Assembly: GCA_958295515.1 (NCBI GenBank)
Contig: CATQGW010000005.1
Location: 62,001-126,000 of the forward strand
DNA: 64,000 nucleotides
Direction: 5' to 3'
Source of the DNA: an uncultured Dehalococcoidia bacterium
GTDB lineage: Bacteria; Chloroflexota; Dehalococcoidia; Bin125
Part shown: one piece after another, positions 43,895-52,433 of the stretch
Layout of the letters: each line of letters starts with the position of its first letter
Position numbering within the stretch: position 1 is the stretch's first letter
Translations under genes and position numbers: made by a program
The notes under the pieces: generated by a model
The model's database searches: none
What the model was told of the DNA's origin: nothing
What the model saw: only the letters and a program-made list of their open reading frames with translations

Positions 43895-44437
43895 TTAGCT
43901 TGAATCCTGCCGCACGATCTCCCACTCGGCCTCGGTGCATTCGATGAGGAAGAGCACTTGCACGACTTCCCAACGCTCCACGTCTGCCGTACCGCCGGTG
44001 AACGATACGATCTCAGTGAGCGTCGAGAACACTCGGTCGCCGGTATGCTCCCCCGTGAAATCCGGGAGATCGTGCGCGAGGAGCAACGCTCTGGTGGCGC
44101 TGATGTGATAGTCGGTGACGTGTTCGATCTCGTGAACTTCACGTTCGAACACCTGAACCAGATCATCCGGCAGCGACCCGTCCGCGTTCAGTCCCGCAGA
44201 GCCGTAGCCCGACGCGTCCGGTGTCGAGATTGCTTCCTCCCCGACCACGCAGCCGTACTTGTCGAACAAGTCCGCCTCAATCGTCTCGGACGCCTGGCTG
44301 AAGTTCATCCTGCCGAGCGCGATGACCGACTCGGATGGGCGCGTCAGCCACACGGCGACCGCGGCGGCCGCCGCCAGCACCAGCACGGCGAGTTGAACCT
44401 CCCGCGAACGGATCGCCCTGACGATCAAGCCGTTCAT
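43895..44437 (-). CDS. Membrane-anchored secreted protein, tandem paralogue A
   Basis: 180 residues. A short cytoplasmic N-terminus, one membrane helix (about 15-31) and an extracytoplasmic domain starting WLTRPSESV. Two Cys (KYGC, about 62; IECTE, near the end) could pair. Conserved segments are ISTPDASGYG, FEREVHEIEHVTDY, LLLAHDLPDF and VFSTLTEI. Nearly identical to paralogue B (45047) after residue 30, but its helix resembles paralogue C. Not recognised. Confidence 0.7.
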   Translation of the reverse strand: MNGLIVRAIRSREVQLAVLVLAAAAAVAVWLTRPSESVIALGRMNFSQASETIEADLFDKYGCVVGEEAISTPDASGYGSAGLNADGSLPDDLVQVFEREVHEIEHVTDYHISATRALLLAHDLPDFTGEHTGDRVFSTLTEIVSFTGGTADVERWEVVQVLFLIECTEAEWEIVRQDSS

Positions 44438-44494
44438 GGCGTCCTCTCCCCCGCCGCCGAGCTATCCGCATCGCGCCGGTGACATCGAACGGTA

Positions 44495-44983
44495 TCAGTC
44501 CGGCCAGTCAGGCGGGCACTCGAAGACGGTGCCCGAGTAGACGGCGACCCAGCCGATCGAGTTCTTGTCCTCCACGTAGAGCAGCTCGTAGACCGAGCCC
44601 AACTCCGCGCCGTACTCATCACCCAGATCCCTGGACGTGGGGTCCCACGAGATCAGCAGCAGCCGGTGTGTATCAAAGTGGCGCTGCTCGTGATCCTCCA
44701 GAGAAGCGCCGTACAGCTCAAGCTCGGCGGCCACCTCCAGCGGGACCTCCGATGTCGAATCGAGGCCATGCGACACTACCCGCTCGGCCTCGATATCGGC
44801 AAATCGCTCCGTGCCGCAGATCTCGCGATCCCTGTCATCGTGCCGCTCCATCACCAAGGCATGTACGTCCCCTCCGCTGAGATTGTCGAGCGCCGGCGCG
44901 CCGGTGGACCTGCACGCCGAAAGAAACAACGAGCTCACAGCGAATGAGACGGCGATGGCGGTTCGCCACGATACGGCGTCCAT
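44495..44983 (-). CDS. Putative lipoprotein between tandem paralogues
   Basis: 162 residues from the ATG at 44983. Signal peptide with lipobox (LFLSAC). The mature domain has an HEQRHFD-like segment (DHEQRHFDTHRLLLISWD) and LLYVEDKNSIGWVAVY. Not homologous at sight to the flanking paralogues, though it also has a HE...LLLI pattern. Its start region is duplicated at 43808-43894. Confidence 0.65.
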   Translation of the reverse strand: MDAVSWRTAIAVSFAVSSLFLSACRSTGAPALDNLSGGDVHALVMERHDDRDREICGTERFADIEAERVVSHGLDSTSEVPLEVAAELELYGASLEDHEQRHFDTHRLLLISWDPTSRDLGDEYGAELGSVYELLYVEDKNSIGWVAVYSGTVFECPPDWPD

Positions 44984-45046
44984 GCTGCGGCTCCCACTCT
45001 CCTCACGTCGCGTCGGCCAACGCATGGCGAGACTTGCCGCGAGGTA

Positions 45047-45589
45047 TTAGCTTGAATCCTGCCGCACGATCTCCCGCTCGGCCTCAGTGCATTCGGTGAG
45101 GAAGAGCACCTGCACGACTTCCCAACGCTCCACGTCTGCCGTACCGCCGGTGAGCGATTCGATCTCAGTGAGCGTCGAGAACACTCGGTCGCCGCTGTGC
45201 TCCCCCCTGAAATCCGGGAGATCGTGCGCGAGGAGCAACACTCTGGTGGCGCTGATGCGATAGTCGGTGACGTGTTCGATCTCGTGAATTTCACGTTCGA
45301 ACAGCTGAACCACATCATCCGGCAGCGACCCGTCTGCGTTCAGCCCCGCAGAGCCGTAGCCCGACGCGTCCGGTGTCGAAATTGCGAGCTGCCCGGTCGC
45401 GCAGCCGTACTTGTCGAACAAGTCCGCCTCAATCGTCTCGGACGCCTGGCTGAAGTTCATCCTGCCGAGCGCGATGACCGACTCGGATGGGCGCGTCAAC
45501 CACACGGCGACCGCAGCGATGACCGCAGCGATGAGCAGACCCATGATGAGCAAGCGCCGGGCGGTGAAGAATTGCAGTAGCGAGTTCAT
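45047..45589 (-). CDS. Membrane-anchored secreted protein, tandem paralogue B
   Basis: 180 residues, same layout as paralogue A, offset by exactly 1152 bases. The membrane helix (RRLLIMGLLIAAVIAAVAVWL) differs from A and C, while the exposed domain is almost identical to A. The C-terminus (TEAEREIVRQDSS) is shared with A only. Confidence 0.7.
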   Translation of the reverse strand: MNSLLQFFTARRLLIMGLLIAAVIAAVAVWLTRPSESVIALGRMNFSQASETIEADLFDKYGCATGQLAISTPDASGYGSAGLNADGSLPDDVVQLFEREIHEIEHVTDYRISATRVLLLAHDLPDFRGEHSGDRVFSTLTEIESLTGGTADVERWEVVQVLFLTECTEAEREIVRQDSS

Positions 45590-45666
45590 GTCGTCCTCAC
45601 CTCCACCGCCAGGTCATCAGTGTAGCGCCGCGGCATCGCTTCGAGCTGTGTTTGCCCGGGCCGGCG

Positions 45667-46173
45667 CTACCAGCACTCGGTGATGAATGCTAATTGGGTA
45701 ATCACCCATTGCCCATCGCCCGCGGCGCCGCCGGTCAGTAGCATCAGCTCAGTGAGTGTCGAGAACAGCCTTGGGCCTCTGACATCGTCGCCCAGATCGT
45801 GCGCGAGTATCAACACTCTCGCCCCATCAATGCGCCACTCGTCAACGTGCTCCACGGCATGCACATCTCGCTCAAACAGCTCGACAAGTTCCGCCGGCAG
45901 CTCGTCGCCCTCCGAAAAGTCGGGCAACTGATAGCCTGTCGCGTGAGGGGTAGAGATCTCCGTTTCGGTTCCGGCGCAGCCCCGTTCGTTCGCCATGTCG
46001 GCTTCCATCGCGAGCGCGAGCGCCCCAAACCCCAGATCGCCCATGGCGAAGGCCGGTTCAGACGGGCGGGTGAGCCAGACGGCCGCAGCTGCGACTGCCG
46101 CCACGACAAGCAGAGCGAGTTGAACCTTGCGCGAACTGAGCGCCGTGAGAGTCAGGGTTTTCGCGGTTTTCAC
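45667..46173 (-). CDS. Membrane-anchored secreted protein, tandem paralogue C
   Basis: 168 residues. Same order: basic N-terminus, helix (KVQLALLVVAAVAAAAVWL), WLTRPSEP, then a diverged domain retaining RGC, ISTPHATGY, FERDVHAVEHVDEW, LILAHDLGDD, LFSTLTEL and ITEC. It lacks the last 12 residues of A and B. Likely the oldest member, first in transcription order. Confidence 0.7.
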   Translation of the reverse strand: MKTAKTLTLTALSSRKVQLALLVVAAVAAAAVWLTRPSEPAFAMGDLGFGALALAMEADMANERGCAGTETEISTPHATGYQLPDFSEGDELPAELVELFERDVHAVEHVDEWRIDGARVLILAHDLGDDVRGPRLFSTLTELMLLTGGAAGDGQWVITQLAFITECW

Positions 46174-46358
46174 GATGTTCTCTCCTCTTCAGTCGCTCAG
46201 ACATTCCGACTGGAACTCCCAGCGCTTCACCTCACCCCTCTCATCTAACTGCCTCCACGGTAGCGCGGTGAAATGGTCAAGGGGTAACCGGGGCTGTTGC
46301 GGATCGTGCGAGAGGCGTTGACGTCGCTCGCCGCCGGAGGGCGTCGTCGCTGATGACC

Positions 46359-46389
46359 GCGAGATACACGCGGCAAGCGCGGGTATGAC
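46359..46389. repeat. Solitary copy of the dispersed palindrome (diverged)
   Basis: GCGAGATACACGCGGCAAGCGCGGGTATGAC, with one arm mutated (ACAC for ACCC). It lies in the 254-base gap between paralogue C and the carboxylase gene; I see nothing else in that gap. Confidence 0.65.
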
Positions 46390-46427
46390 TGAGGAGGGGA
46401 GCGGGTGTGGCGCGGGGGAGGGCGCGG

Positions 46428-49400
46428 TTACCAGGTGTCGATGTAGGGGCGCTTTTTGCCGGTGCGCGGCGGGGTGGGCGGGAGGCGGCGCAGGCCGTTG
46501 GCGATCCAGGTGCGGGTCTCGGCCGGATCGATCACGTCGTCCAGACCGCCGCCGGCCGCGGCATTGACCGCTTTCGCGTTGTCGTAGGCGCGCTCCACGC
46601 GGCGCTCGTAATCGGCCTTGCGCTCGTCGACATCCTCGATCGCGGCGAGCTCCTTGCGGTAGCCGAGCTTGACCGAGCCTTCGATGTTCATCCCGGCGAA
46701 TTCGGCGGTCGGCCAGGCGACGGTGAAAAAGCCGACCAGCGCGCTCGCGCCGCACATCGCCTGCACGCCCAGCCCATAGGCCTTGCGCACGACCACGCCG
46801 AACAGCGGCACCGAGAGGTTCGCGCCCGTATTGAACATTCGCGCGCAGTGCCGCACCAGCGCCGTCGCTTCGACATCGGGCCCGACCATCATCCCCGGGC
46901 AGTCCATCAGGCTGAGCACGGGAATATCGAAGGCGTCGCAGAGCTGCAGGAAGCGCGCGCCCTTGTCGGAGCCGGGCGAGTCAATCGCGCCCGCCAGATG
47001 GTGCGGATTGTTGGCGACCACGCCGATCGGATGCCCCTCGACGCGGATAAAGGCGGTAATGATCCCGATCCCGAACTTCTCGCGGATTTCGAGCACCGAA
47101 CCTTTGTCGGCGATGGTCTCAATGATTTCGCGCATGTCGTAGAGGCGCAGGCGGTTCTCGGGCACGATGTGGCGCAGGCGGCGCTGGTCGGGCGCTTCCC
47201 ACTCGTCAATCGGCCCCTGGAAGTAACTCAGATACTTCCTGGCGACCTCGACCGCCTCTTCTTCATCCTTAACAAGGATATCGACGACGCCGTTGGGCAC
47301 CTGGAAGGACATCGGCCCGACTTCTTCGGGGGTGTAGACGCCGAGGCCGCCGCCCTCGATCATCGCCGGGCCGCCCATAGCGACGGTGGAGCCTTCGGTG
47401 GCGATGATCACGTCGCAGCAGGCGAGCAGCGCGGTGTTACCGGCGAAGCAGCGGCCGTTGGTCACGCCGACCAGCGGCACCAGCCCGCTGAGCTTCGAGA
47501 ACTGCGTGAAGGTATAGGTATCGAACGCCACCCCGGGACCGGTGCGGTCGTCGCCCGGACGTCCGCCGCCGCCCTCGGTGAAGAAGACGATCGGGAAGCG
47601 GAAGCGGTTCGCCATCTCAAACATGCGATCCTGCTTGTAGTGGTTGCGCCCGCCCTGCGTGCCCGCGAGCACGGTGTAGTCGTAATGGACGACGATCGCC
47701 CGCGCGCGCTGTTCGTCGACGAGCTCACCGTTGATCGTGGCGGTGCCGGCGAGCAGCCCGTCGGCGGGCGTGTTGGCGCGCAGCGACTCGTCGCTGTGGC
47801 GCTGGTGCTGGCGGGCGACGATCAGCGGCCAGTACTCCTGGAACGAGCCCGGGTCGACCAGCTGCTCGATGTTCTCGCGCGGCATGCGGTAGCCGCGCCC
47901 GCGACGCTTGGCGACAGCCTCGGCGCGGTTTTCGTCCAGCGTGTAAGCGTGGCGGTCGATCAGCTCCTGGAGGTCGCCGCGGATGAAATCGGGATCAAAG
48001 ACCTCGCCGCCTTCGAGCGCAGCGACGCTGACCTGCGCCTCTTTGATATAGACCAGCGGGAAGCCCTCGCGCATCACGTCGCCGACGGCGCAGGCCAACG
48101 CCTGGACGATGCCGTCGCGGTCGGCGTGGATCACGTGCTCCATCTTCATCGCCTCGAGCACGACCAGATCCTGTCCCTGGCGCACTTCGTCGCCCTCGGT
48201 GACGAGCACGGCGACGATCGTGCCCTGGATCGGAGCGGGCAGGCCGACGGAGCCGTCGGGACCGGAGAGGTCGGGCGGCTCATCAATCCCCACCAGCGCG
48301 GTTTGGGTGGCCTTGACCGCCTGGTCGTGCGCGAACAGCGCCAGCGGATCGCTGTTATCGACGCGCGCGCCGGCGAAACCGGCGGACGAATCGACGGTTT
48401 CGTTGACCAGATAGCGCTGGCGGTGCCCGTCAACGGCGGCCAGTTCGCCGATGCGCTCGTCCACCCAGCGGGTGTGTACGCCGCCGTTGCCGAAGTCGGG
48501 ATGCGCCAGCACACTCTGCAGGAAGGGGATGTTGGTCTGCACGCCCTCGATGCGGAACTCGCTGAGCGCGCGGCCGGCGCGGGTGATGGCGTCCGCGAAG
48601 CGCGGCGTGGGCGAGTGGCTGATTACTTTGGCCAGCAGCGAGTCGAACGCGGCGCTGGTCTCATAGCCCACGTAGCCGAAGCCGTCAGTGCGGACGCCGG
48701 GGCCGGAGGGCGCCTCATAGGCGCTGAGCGTGCCGCCCGCGGGGCGCACGCTGCCGTCTCCGCCGAGCGTCTCCATGTTCACGCGGGTCTGGATTGCGTA
48801 GCCGCGCGGCGCGGCCAGCGCGTGATCGGAGAGTCCGAGCGCGGAGAGCGACTCACCGCCGGCGACGCGCAGCTGCGATTGCACGAGGTCGACGCCGGTG
48901 ACCTGCTCGGTGACGGTGTGCTCGACCTGGAGGCGGGCGTTGGCCTCGAGGAAGGCGAACGGGGTGTCGCCGGCCTGCGCGGAGGCGTCGAGCAGGAACT
49001 CGAAGGTGCCCAGCGAGGAGTAGCCGGCGGCGCGGCTGATATCCAGCGCGGACTGGATGATTCGCTCGCGCAGCTCGCCGTCGAGGTGGGGCGCGGGCGC
49101 GATCTCGACGATCTTCTGGAAGCGGCGCTGGACGCTGCATTCGCGCTCGCCGAGATGCGCGATGTCGCCGCTCAGGTCGCCGATGATCTGCACCTCAATG
49201 TGGCGGGCGCGGGGAATCAGCTGCTCGACGTAGAGCGCGCCGTTGCCGAACGAGGCCTCAGCCTCGGAGCGGCAGCGCTCCCAGGCGGGCTCGATCTCGT
49301 CGACGCTGGCGACCGCGCGGGTACCGCGCCCGCCGCCGCCGGCGACGGCTTTGATCATCATCGCGCCGCCCTCGCCGAGCGAGGCGAAGAAAGCGCGGGC

Positions 49401-49838
49401 ATCGTCGAGCGTGATCGCGTGGTCCGTGCCCGCGAGCACAGGCGCGCCGGCTTCGACGGCGACCGAGCGGGCGCGCACCTTGTTCCCGAACAATTCGAGC
49501 AGCTCAGGCGTGGGCCCGACGAAGTTGATCTCGGCGTCGCGGCAGCGGCGGGCGAACTCGCCGCTCTCGGCGAGGAAGCCGTAGCCGGGATGGATGGCGT
49601 CGCAGCCGCGCTCCTGCGCGGCCTCAATCAGCGCGTCCATATCGAGATAGCCGGCCACGCCGCGGCCGGGCAGCACCACGCCCTCGTCGGCGACGCGGAG
49701 ATGGAGGCTGTTGGCGTCGTCGGCCGTGGCGACGGCGACGGTGCGAATGCCGAGGTCGGTGGCGGCGCGGGCGATGCGAATCGCGATTTCGCCGCGGTTC
49801 GCAATCAGCAGGCTCCGAACGGGTTCAGCTGCTGGCAT
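46428..49838 (-). CDS. Single-chain biotin-dependent acyl-CoA carboxylase
   Basis: 1136 residues carrying all activities. Biotin carboxylase (about 8-455): LLIANRGEIAIRIARAA, AGGGGRGTR, ERECSVQRRFQK and EANARLQVEH. Biotin carrier (about 520-600): EAMKMEH with biotinyl Lys565. Carboxyltransferase (about 640-1136): GGRNHYKQDRMFEMANR, TNGRCFAGNTALLACC and PLFGVVVRKAYGLGVQAMCG. Such single-chain enzymes resemble long-chain acyl-CoA carboxylases of mycobacteria. The substrate (acetyl-, propionyl- or longer acyl-CoA) cannot be fixed by eye. The ATG shares one base with the stop of the CoA-transferase upstream (TGATG), so they are coupled. Confidence 0.93.
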   Translation of the reverse strand: MPAAEPVRSLLIANRGEIAIRIARAATDLGIRTVAVATADDANSLHLRVADEGVVLPGRGVAGYLDMDALIEAAQERGCDAIHPGYGFLAESGEFARRCRDAEINFVGPTPELLELFGNKVRARSVAVEAGAPVLAGTDHAITLDDARAFFASLGEGGAMMIKAVAGGGGRGTRAVASVDEIEPAWERCRSEAEASFGNGALYVEQLIPRARHIEVQIIGDLSGDIAHLGERECSVQRRFQKIVEIAPAPHLDGELRERIIQSALDISRAAGYSSLGTFEFLLDASAQAGDTPFAFLEANARLQVEHTVTEQVTGVDLVQSQLRVAGGESLSALGLSDHALAAPRGYAIQTRVNMETLGGDGSVRPAGGTLSAYEAPSGPGVRTDGFGYVGYETSAAFDSLLAKVISHSPTPRFADAITRAGRALSEFRIEGVQTNIPFLQSVLAHPDFGNGGVHTRWVDERIGELAAVDGHRQRYLVNETVDSSAGFAGARVDNSDPLALFAHDQAVKATQTALVGIDEPPDLSGPDGSVGLPAPIQGTIVAVLVTEGDEVRQGQDLVVLEAMKMEHVIHADRDGIVQALACAVGDVMREGFPLVYIKEAQVSVAALEGGEVFDPDFIRGDLQELIDRHAYTLDENRAEAVAKRRGRGYRMPRENIEQLVDPGSFQEYWPLIVARQHQRHSDESLRANTPADGLLAGTATINGELVDEQRARAIVVHYDYTVLAGTQGGRNHYKQDRMFEMANRFRFPIVFFTEGGGGRPGDDRTGPGVAFDTYTFTQFSKLSGLVPLVGVTNGRCFAGNTALLACCDVIIATEGSTVAMGGPAMIEGGGLGVYTPEEVGPMSFQVPNGVVDILVKDEEEAVEVARKYLSYFQGPIDEWEAPDQRRLRHIVPENRLRLYDMREIIETIADKGSVLEIREKFGIGIITAFIRVEGHPIGVVANNPHHLAGAIDSPGSDKGARFLQLCDAFDIPVLSLMDCPGMMVGPDVEATALVRHCARMFNTGANLSVPLFGVVVRKAYGLGVQAMCGASALVGFFTVAWPTAEFAGMNIEGSVKLGYRKELAAIEDVDERKADYERRVERAYDNAKAVNAAAGGGLDDVIDPAETRTWIANGLRRLPPTPPRTGKKRPYIDTW

Positions 49839-52276
49839 CAGGGGTTCCTCCGTTGCTCTGTGGTCTGTGATGTCGTCTCATTGAGTGTGCCGGTCACGCG
49901 GGCAGCGACGAGTTCGGCGTATTGCTCGGTGGTCACGCCCAGCTCTTCGGCCAGCACCTGCTGCGAGTGCTCGCCGAGGCAGGGCGCGGGGCGCAGCGCG
50001 GTGTCCGCCGCGCCGCTGGTGCGCCAGGGCGCGCCGGCCAGCCAGCTGGGGCCGACCTCGGGATGGTCGACGCGCTGCAGGAACCCGGAACCGGCCAGGG
50101 CCGGTTCCGGCTCAGAGTAGATGTCGTAGAACGGCGCGACGCGCGCTGCGATCAACCCGGCGTCGGTGAAGCGTTGCTCGATCTGCCGCGCGTCGCGCTC
50201 CGCCGTCCAGGCGGTGATGATTTCGTCCAGCTGATCTTCGTTGGTTTTGCGCGAGGCGGCGTCGGCGAAACGTGGATCGTTCGCCAAATCAGGCCGCCCG
50301 ATCAACACCGCGATCGCCCGCCAGTCGGCATCGTCCTCAGCGGCGATCGCGACGAACGCATCGCTGCGCGCCGGGTAGATGTTGTGCGGCGCGTGGCGGC
50401 GGTCGCGGTTGCCCAGCGGACGCGGGACGCGGCCGGTGGCATCCAGCGCCGTGATCGCGTCGCCGCAGACGGCGGCGGTCGCTTCGATCATCGAGAGATC
50501 GAGGTACTGCGGAGCGTCCAGCCGATCGCGGCGATGCAGCGCGGCCAGCAGCGCGCCGGCCATCGTGTAGGCGGAGACCGGATCGGGGTAGAGGCCGCCC
50601 GAGTTCATCCCGTCGTCGCCTTCGTAGCCGTGCAGCGAGGAGAAGCCGGACATCGGCTCGGTGGTCGCGCCGTTGGCGGGGTAGGCGGCGTAGGGGCCGC
50701 TGACGCCGTAGCCGGACATCGAGGCGAGGATCGCGCGCGGCTGAACGCGGCTGAGCGTCTCGATCGTGATGCCCCAGTGTTCGAGCACGCCGGGGCGGAA
50801 GTTCTCGGCGACGATGTCGAATTTGGGAGCGAGCCGCCAGAAGAGGTCGCGGCCGGCGGGCGCGTTGAGGTTGAGCGTGATCCCGCGCTTGTTGAGGTTG
50901 ACGGCGTTGAACAGCCCCTGCGTGTTGAGCGGATGCTGGGTGCGCTGTTCGTCGACGATCGCGTTGGGTACGCGCGGTCCGACCAGCCGCCAGATGTCGG
51001 GGCGCTGGAGCGCTTCGATCTGCACGACTTCAGCGCCGAGCAGGGCGAGCAGCTGGGTGGCCAGCGTGCCCGACCAGGCTTGGGTGAAAGCCAACACGCG
51101 CACGCCGTCGAGCGGCCCGGCCGGGCCGGAGTTGCGCGGCGGCGAAGCCGGCGGCGGCGCAGCGCCGATCGTGCCGCGCAGCTCCTCGTTGTGCTCGCCG
51201 AGTCGCGGGGCGGGGCGGCGGAGCGACCAGGTGGGCGGATCGATCTGCCCCGGCGAGCCGGCCGCGCGCGCGTTGCGCCCCTCGATCGTGGTGCTGACGA
51301 AGAAGCCGCGGTCGATCAGCTGCTCGTTCTCGACCAGCTCATCGATCGACTGTAGGCAGCCGGAGATGCAGCGCAGCTCGGCGAGGGCGCGGAAGAGCGG
51401 CCAGCGGTCGAGCTCGGGCAGCTCGCGCATTGCGCCGGCGCGCACCGCGGACATGTCGCGCGAGTAGCGCCCGCCGTGGGGAATCAGGTCCTCGCGCGCG
51501 CCCTGGTCGGGCAGATTGAGCAGCGCCATCGCCTGCGGCCAGTTGTGCCAGTCGCCGAAACCGAGGTTGATCTTGCCGTCGCGCGCTTCGTAGAGCGAGC
51601 CGGGCTCGCTGCGCCGACGGCCGCCGGTCGGACCGTGCGAGTCGCCGCGTCCGTAATAGATGTCGGAGACGGCCCAGGGCAGGCAGGTGGTGGCCATCGC
51701 TTCCAGCTCGGAGACATCAATTTGCTCGGGTTGGGCGGAGTCGCCGCGCCGCCAGAGCGTGGCGGCGGCTGCGACGAAGCCGGCCAGACCGCCGACGTAG
51801 CCCGCCTGGCGTGAGGGCATGGCGAGCGGCGGCTCGTCGGCGTAGGCGTTGATGTAAGCCCAGCCGCTGCGCGCCGAGCTGGTGAGGTTGTTGCCGCGCG
51901 CACCGCTGAGGTCGCTCCGCAGGCCGTGCGGGGTGATCGAGAGATGCACGGCGTTGGGGCGCAGCGCGGCGAGATCGAGCGTGAGCGGATCCTGCGAGGT
52001 GATGACCAGATCGGCCCAACCGATCACCTCCGCAATTCGCGCCGGGTCGTCGGTGCGCAGCGAGCGCTTGTTCCAGTTGGCGTAGGCGTGCAGGGCGGAG
52101 CGTTCGGGGCCGGGCGAGTCATCGAGGAAAGGCGGTTCGGCGCGCAGCGGGTGGCCTTCGGGCGGCTCGACCAGCGCCACGTCTGCGCCGTAGTCGCCGA
52201 ACAGCCGCGCCGCCCAAGCGGCGGAAAGGCGGTCGGAGAGATCGGCGACGCGGAGTCCGTCGAACGCTGCTTGCAT
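49838..52276 (-). CDS. Double-domain CaiB/BaiF CoA-transferase
   Basis: 812 residues, two family III CoA-transferase units in tandem. Unit 1 starts FDGLRVADLSDRLSAAWAARL with LFGDYGADVALVEPP; unit 2 starts near residue 375 (GPLDGVRVLAFTQAWSGTLA) with NLNKRGITLNLNAP and ENFRPGVLEHWG. Single-unit enzymes work as interlocked dimers, so this may be a covalent pseudo-dimer with specialised halves. Coupled to the carboxylase, it probably activates an acid that the carboxylase or a later step uses. Confidence 0.9.
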   Translation of the reverse strand: MQAAFDGLRVADLSDRLSAAWAARLFGDYGADVALVEPPEGHPLRAEPPFLDDSPGPERSALHAYANWNKRSLRTDDPARIAEVIGWADLVITSQDPLTLDLAALRPNAVHLSITPHGLRSDLSGARGNNLTSSARSGWAYINAYADEPPLAMPSRQAGYVGGLAGFVAAAATLWRRGDSAQPEQIDVSELEAMATTCLPWAVSDIYYGRGDSHGPTGGRRRSEPGSLYEARDGKINLGFGDWHNWPQAMALLNLPDQGAREDLIPHGGRYSRDMSAVRAGAMRELPELDRWPLFRALAELRCISGCLQSIDELVENEQLIDRGFFVSTTIEGRNARAAGSPGQIDPPTWSLRRPAPRLGEHNEELRGTIGAAPPPASPPRNSGPAGPLDGVRVLAFTQAWSGTLATQLLALLGAEVVQIEALQRPDIWRLVGPRVPNAIVDEQRTQHPLNTQGLFNAVNLNKRGITLNLNAPAGRDLFWRLAPKFDIVAENFRPGVLEHWGITIETLSRVQPRAILASMSGYGVSGPYAAYPANGATTEPMSGFSSLHGYEGDDGMNSGGLYPDPVSAYTMAGALLAALHRRDRLDAPQYLDLSMIEATAAVCGDAITALDATGRVPRPLGNRDRRHAPHNIYPARSDAFVAIAAEDDADWRAIAVLIGRPDLANDPRFADAASRKTNEDQLDEIITAWTAERDARQIEQRFTDAGLIAARVAPFYDIYSEPEPALAGSGFLQRVDHPEVGPSWLAGAPWRTSGAADTALRPAPCLGEHSQQVLAEELGVTTEQYAELVAARVTGTLNETTSQTTEQRRNP

Positions 52277-52433
52277 TCCACACCCATCAGCGCGCGGGAG
52301 CCGCCCCGCGCGGACGCAGTGCGCACAGGCTAGCTGGTGATCGCGGGCCAGTCGCGGGGGTCGCCGCGCGGGCGGCGGGGCGCGGTCGTATTCTGCGTGC
52401 TGCGCGACAACGAGATATGCGGGGAGTGTGGCC

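Noticed and set aside
46407..50120. 1237-codon plus-strand ORF opposite the acyl-CoA carboxylase
   Set aside because: Antisense shadow of a strongly supported gene, with low-complexity composition.
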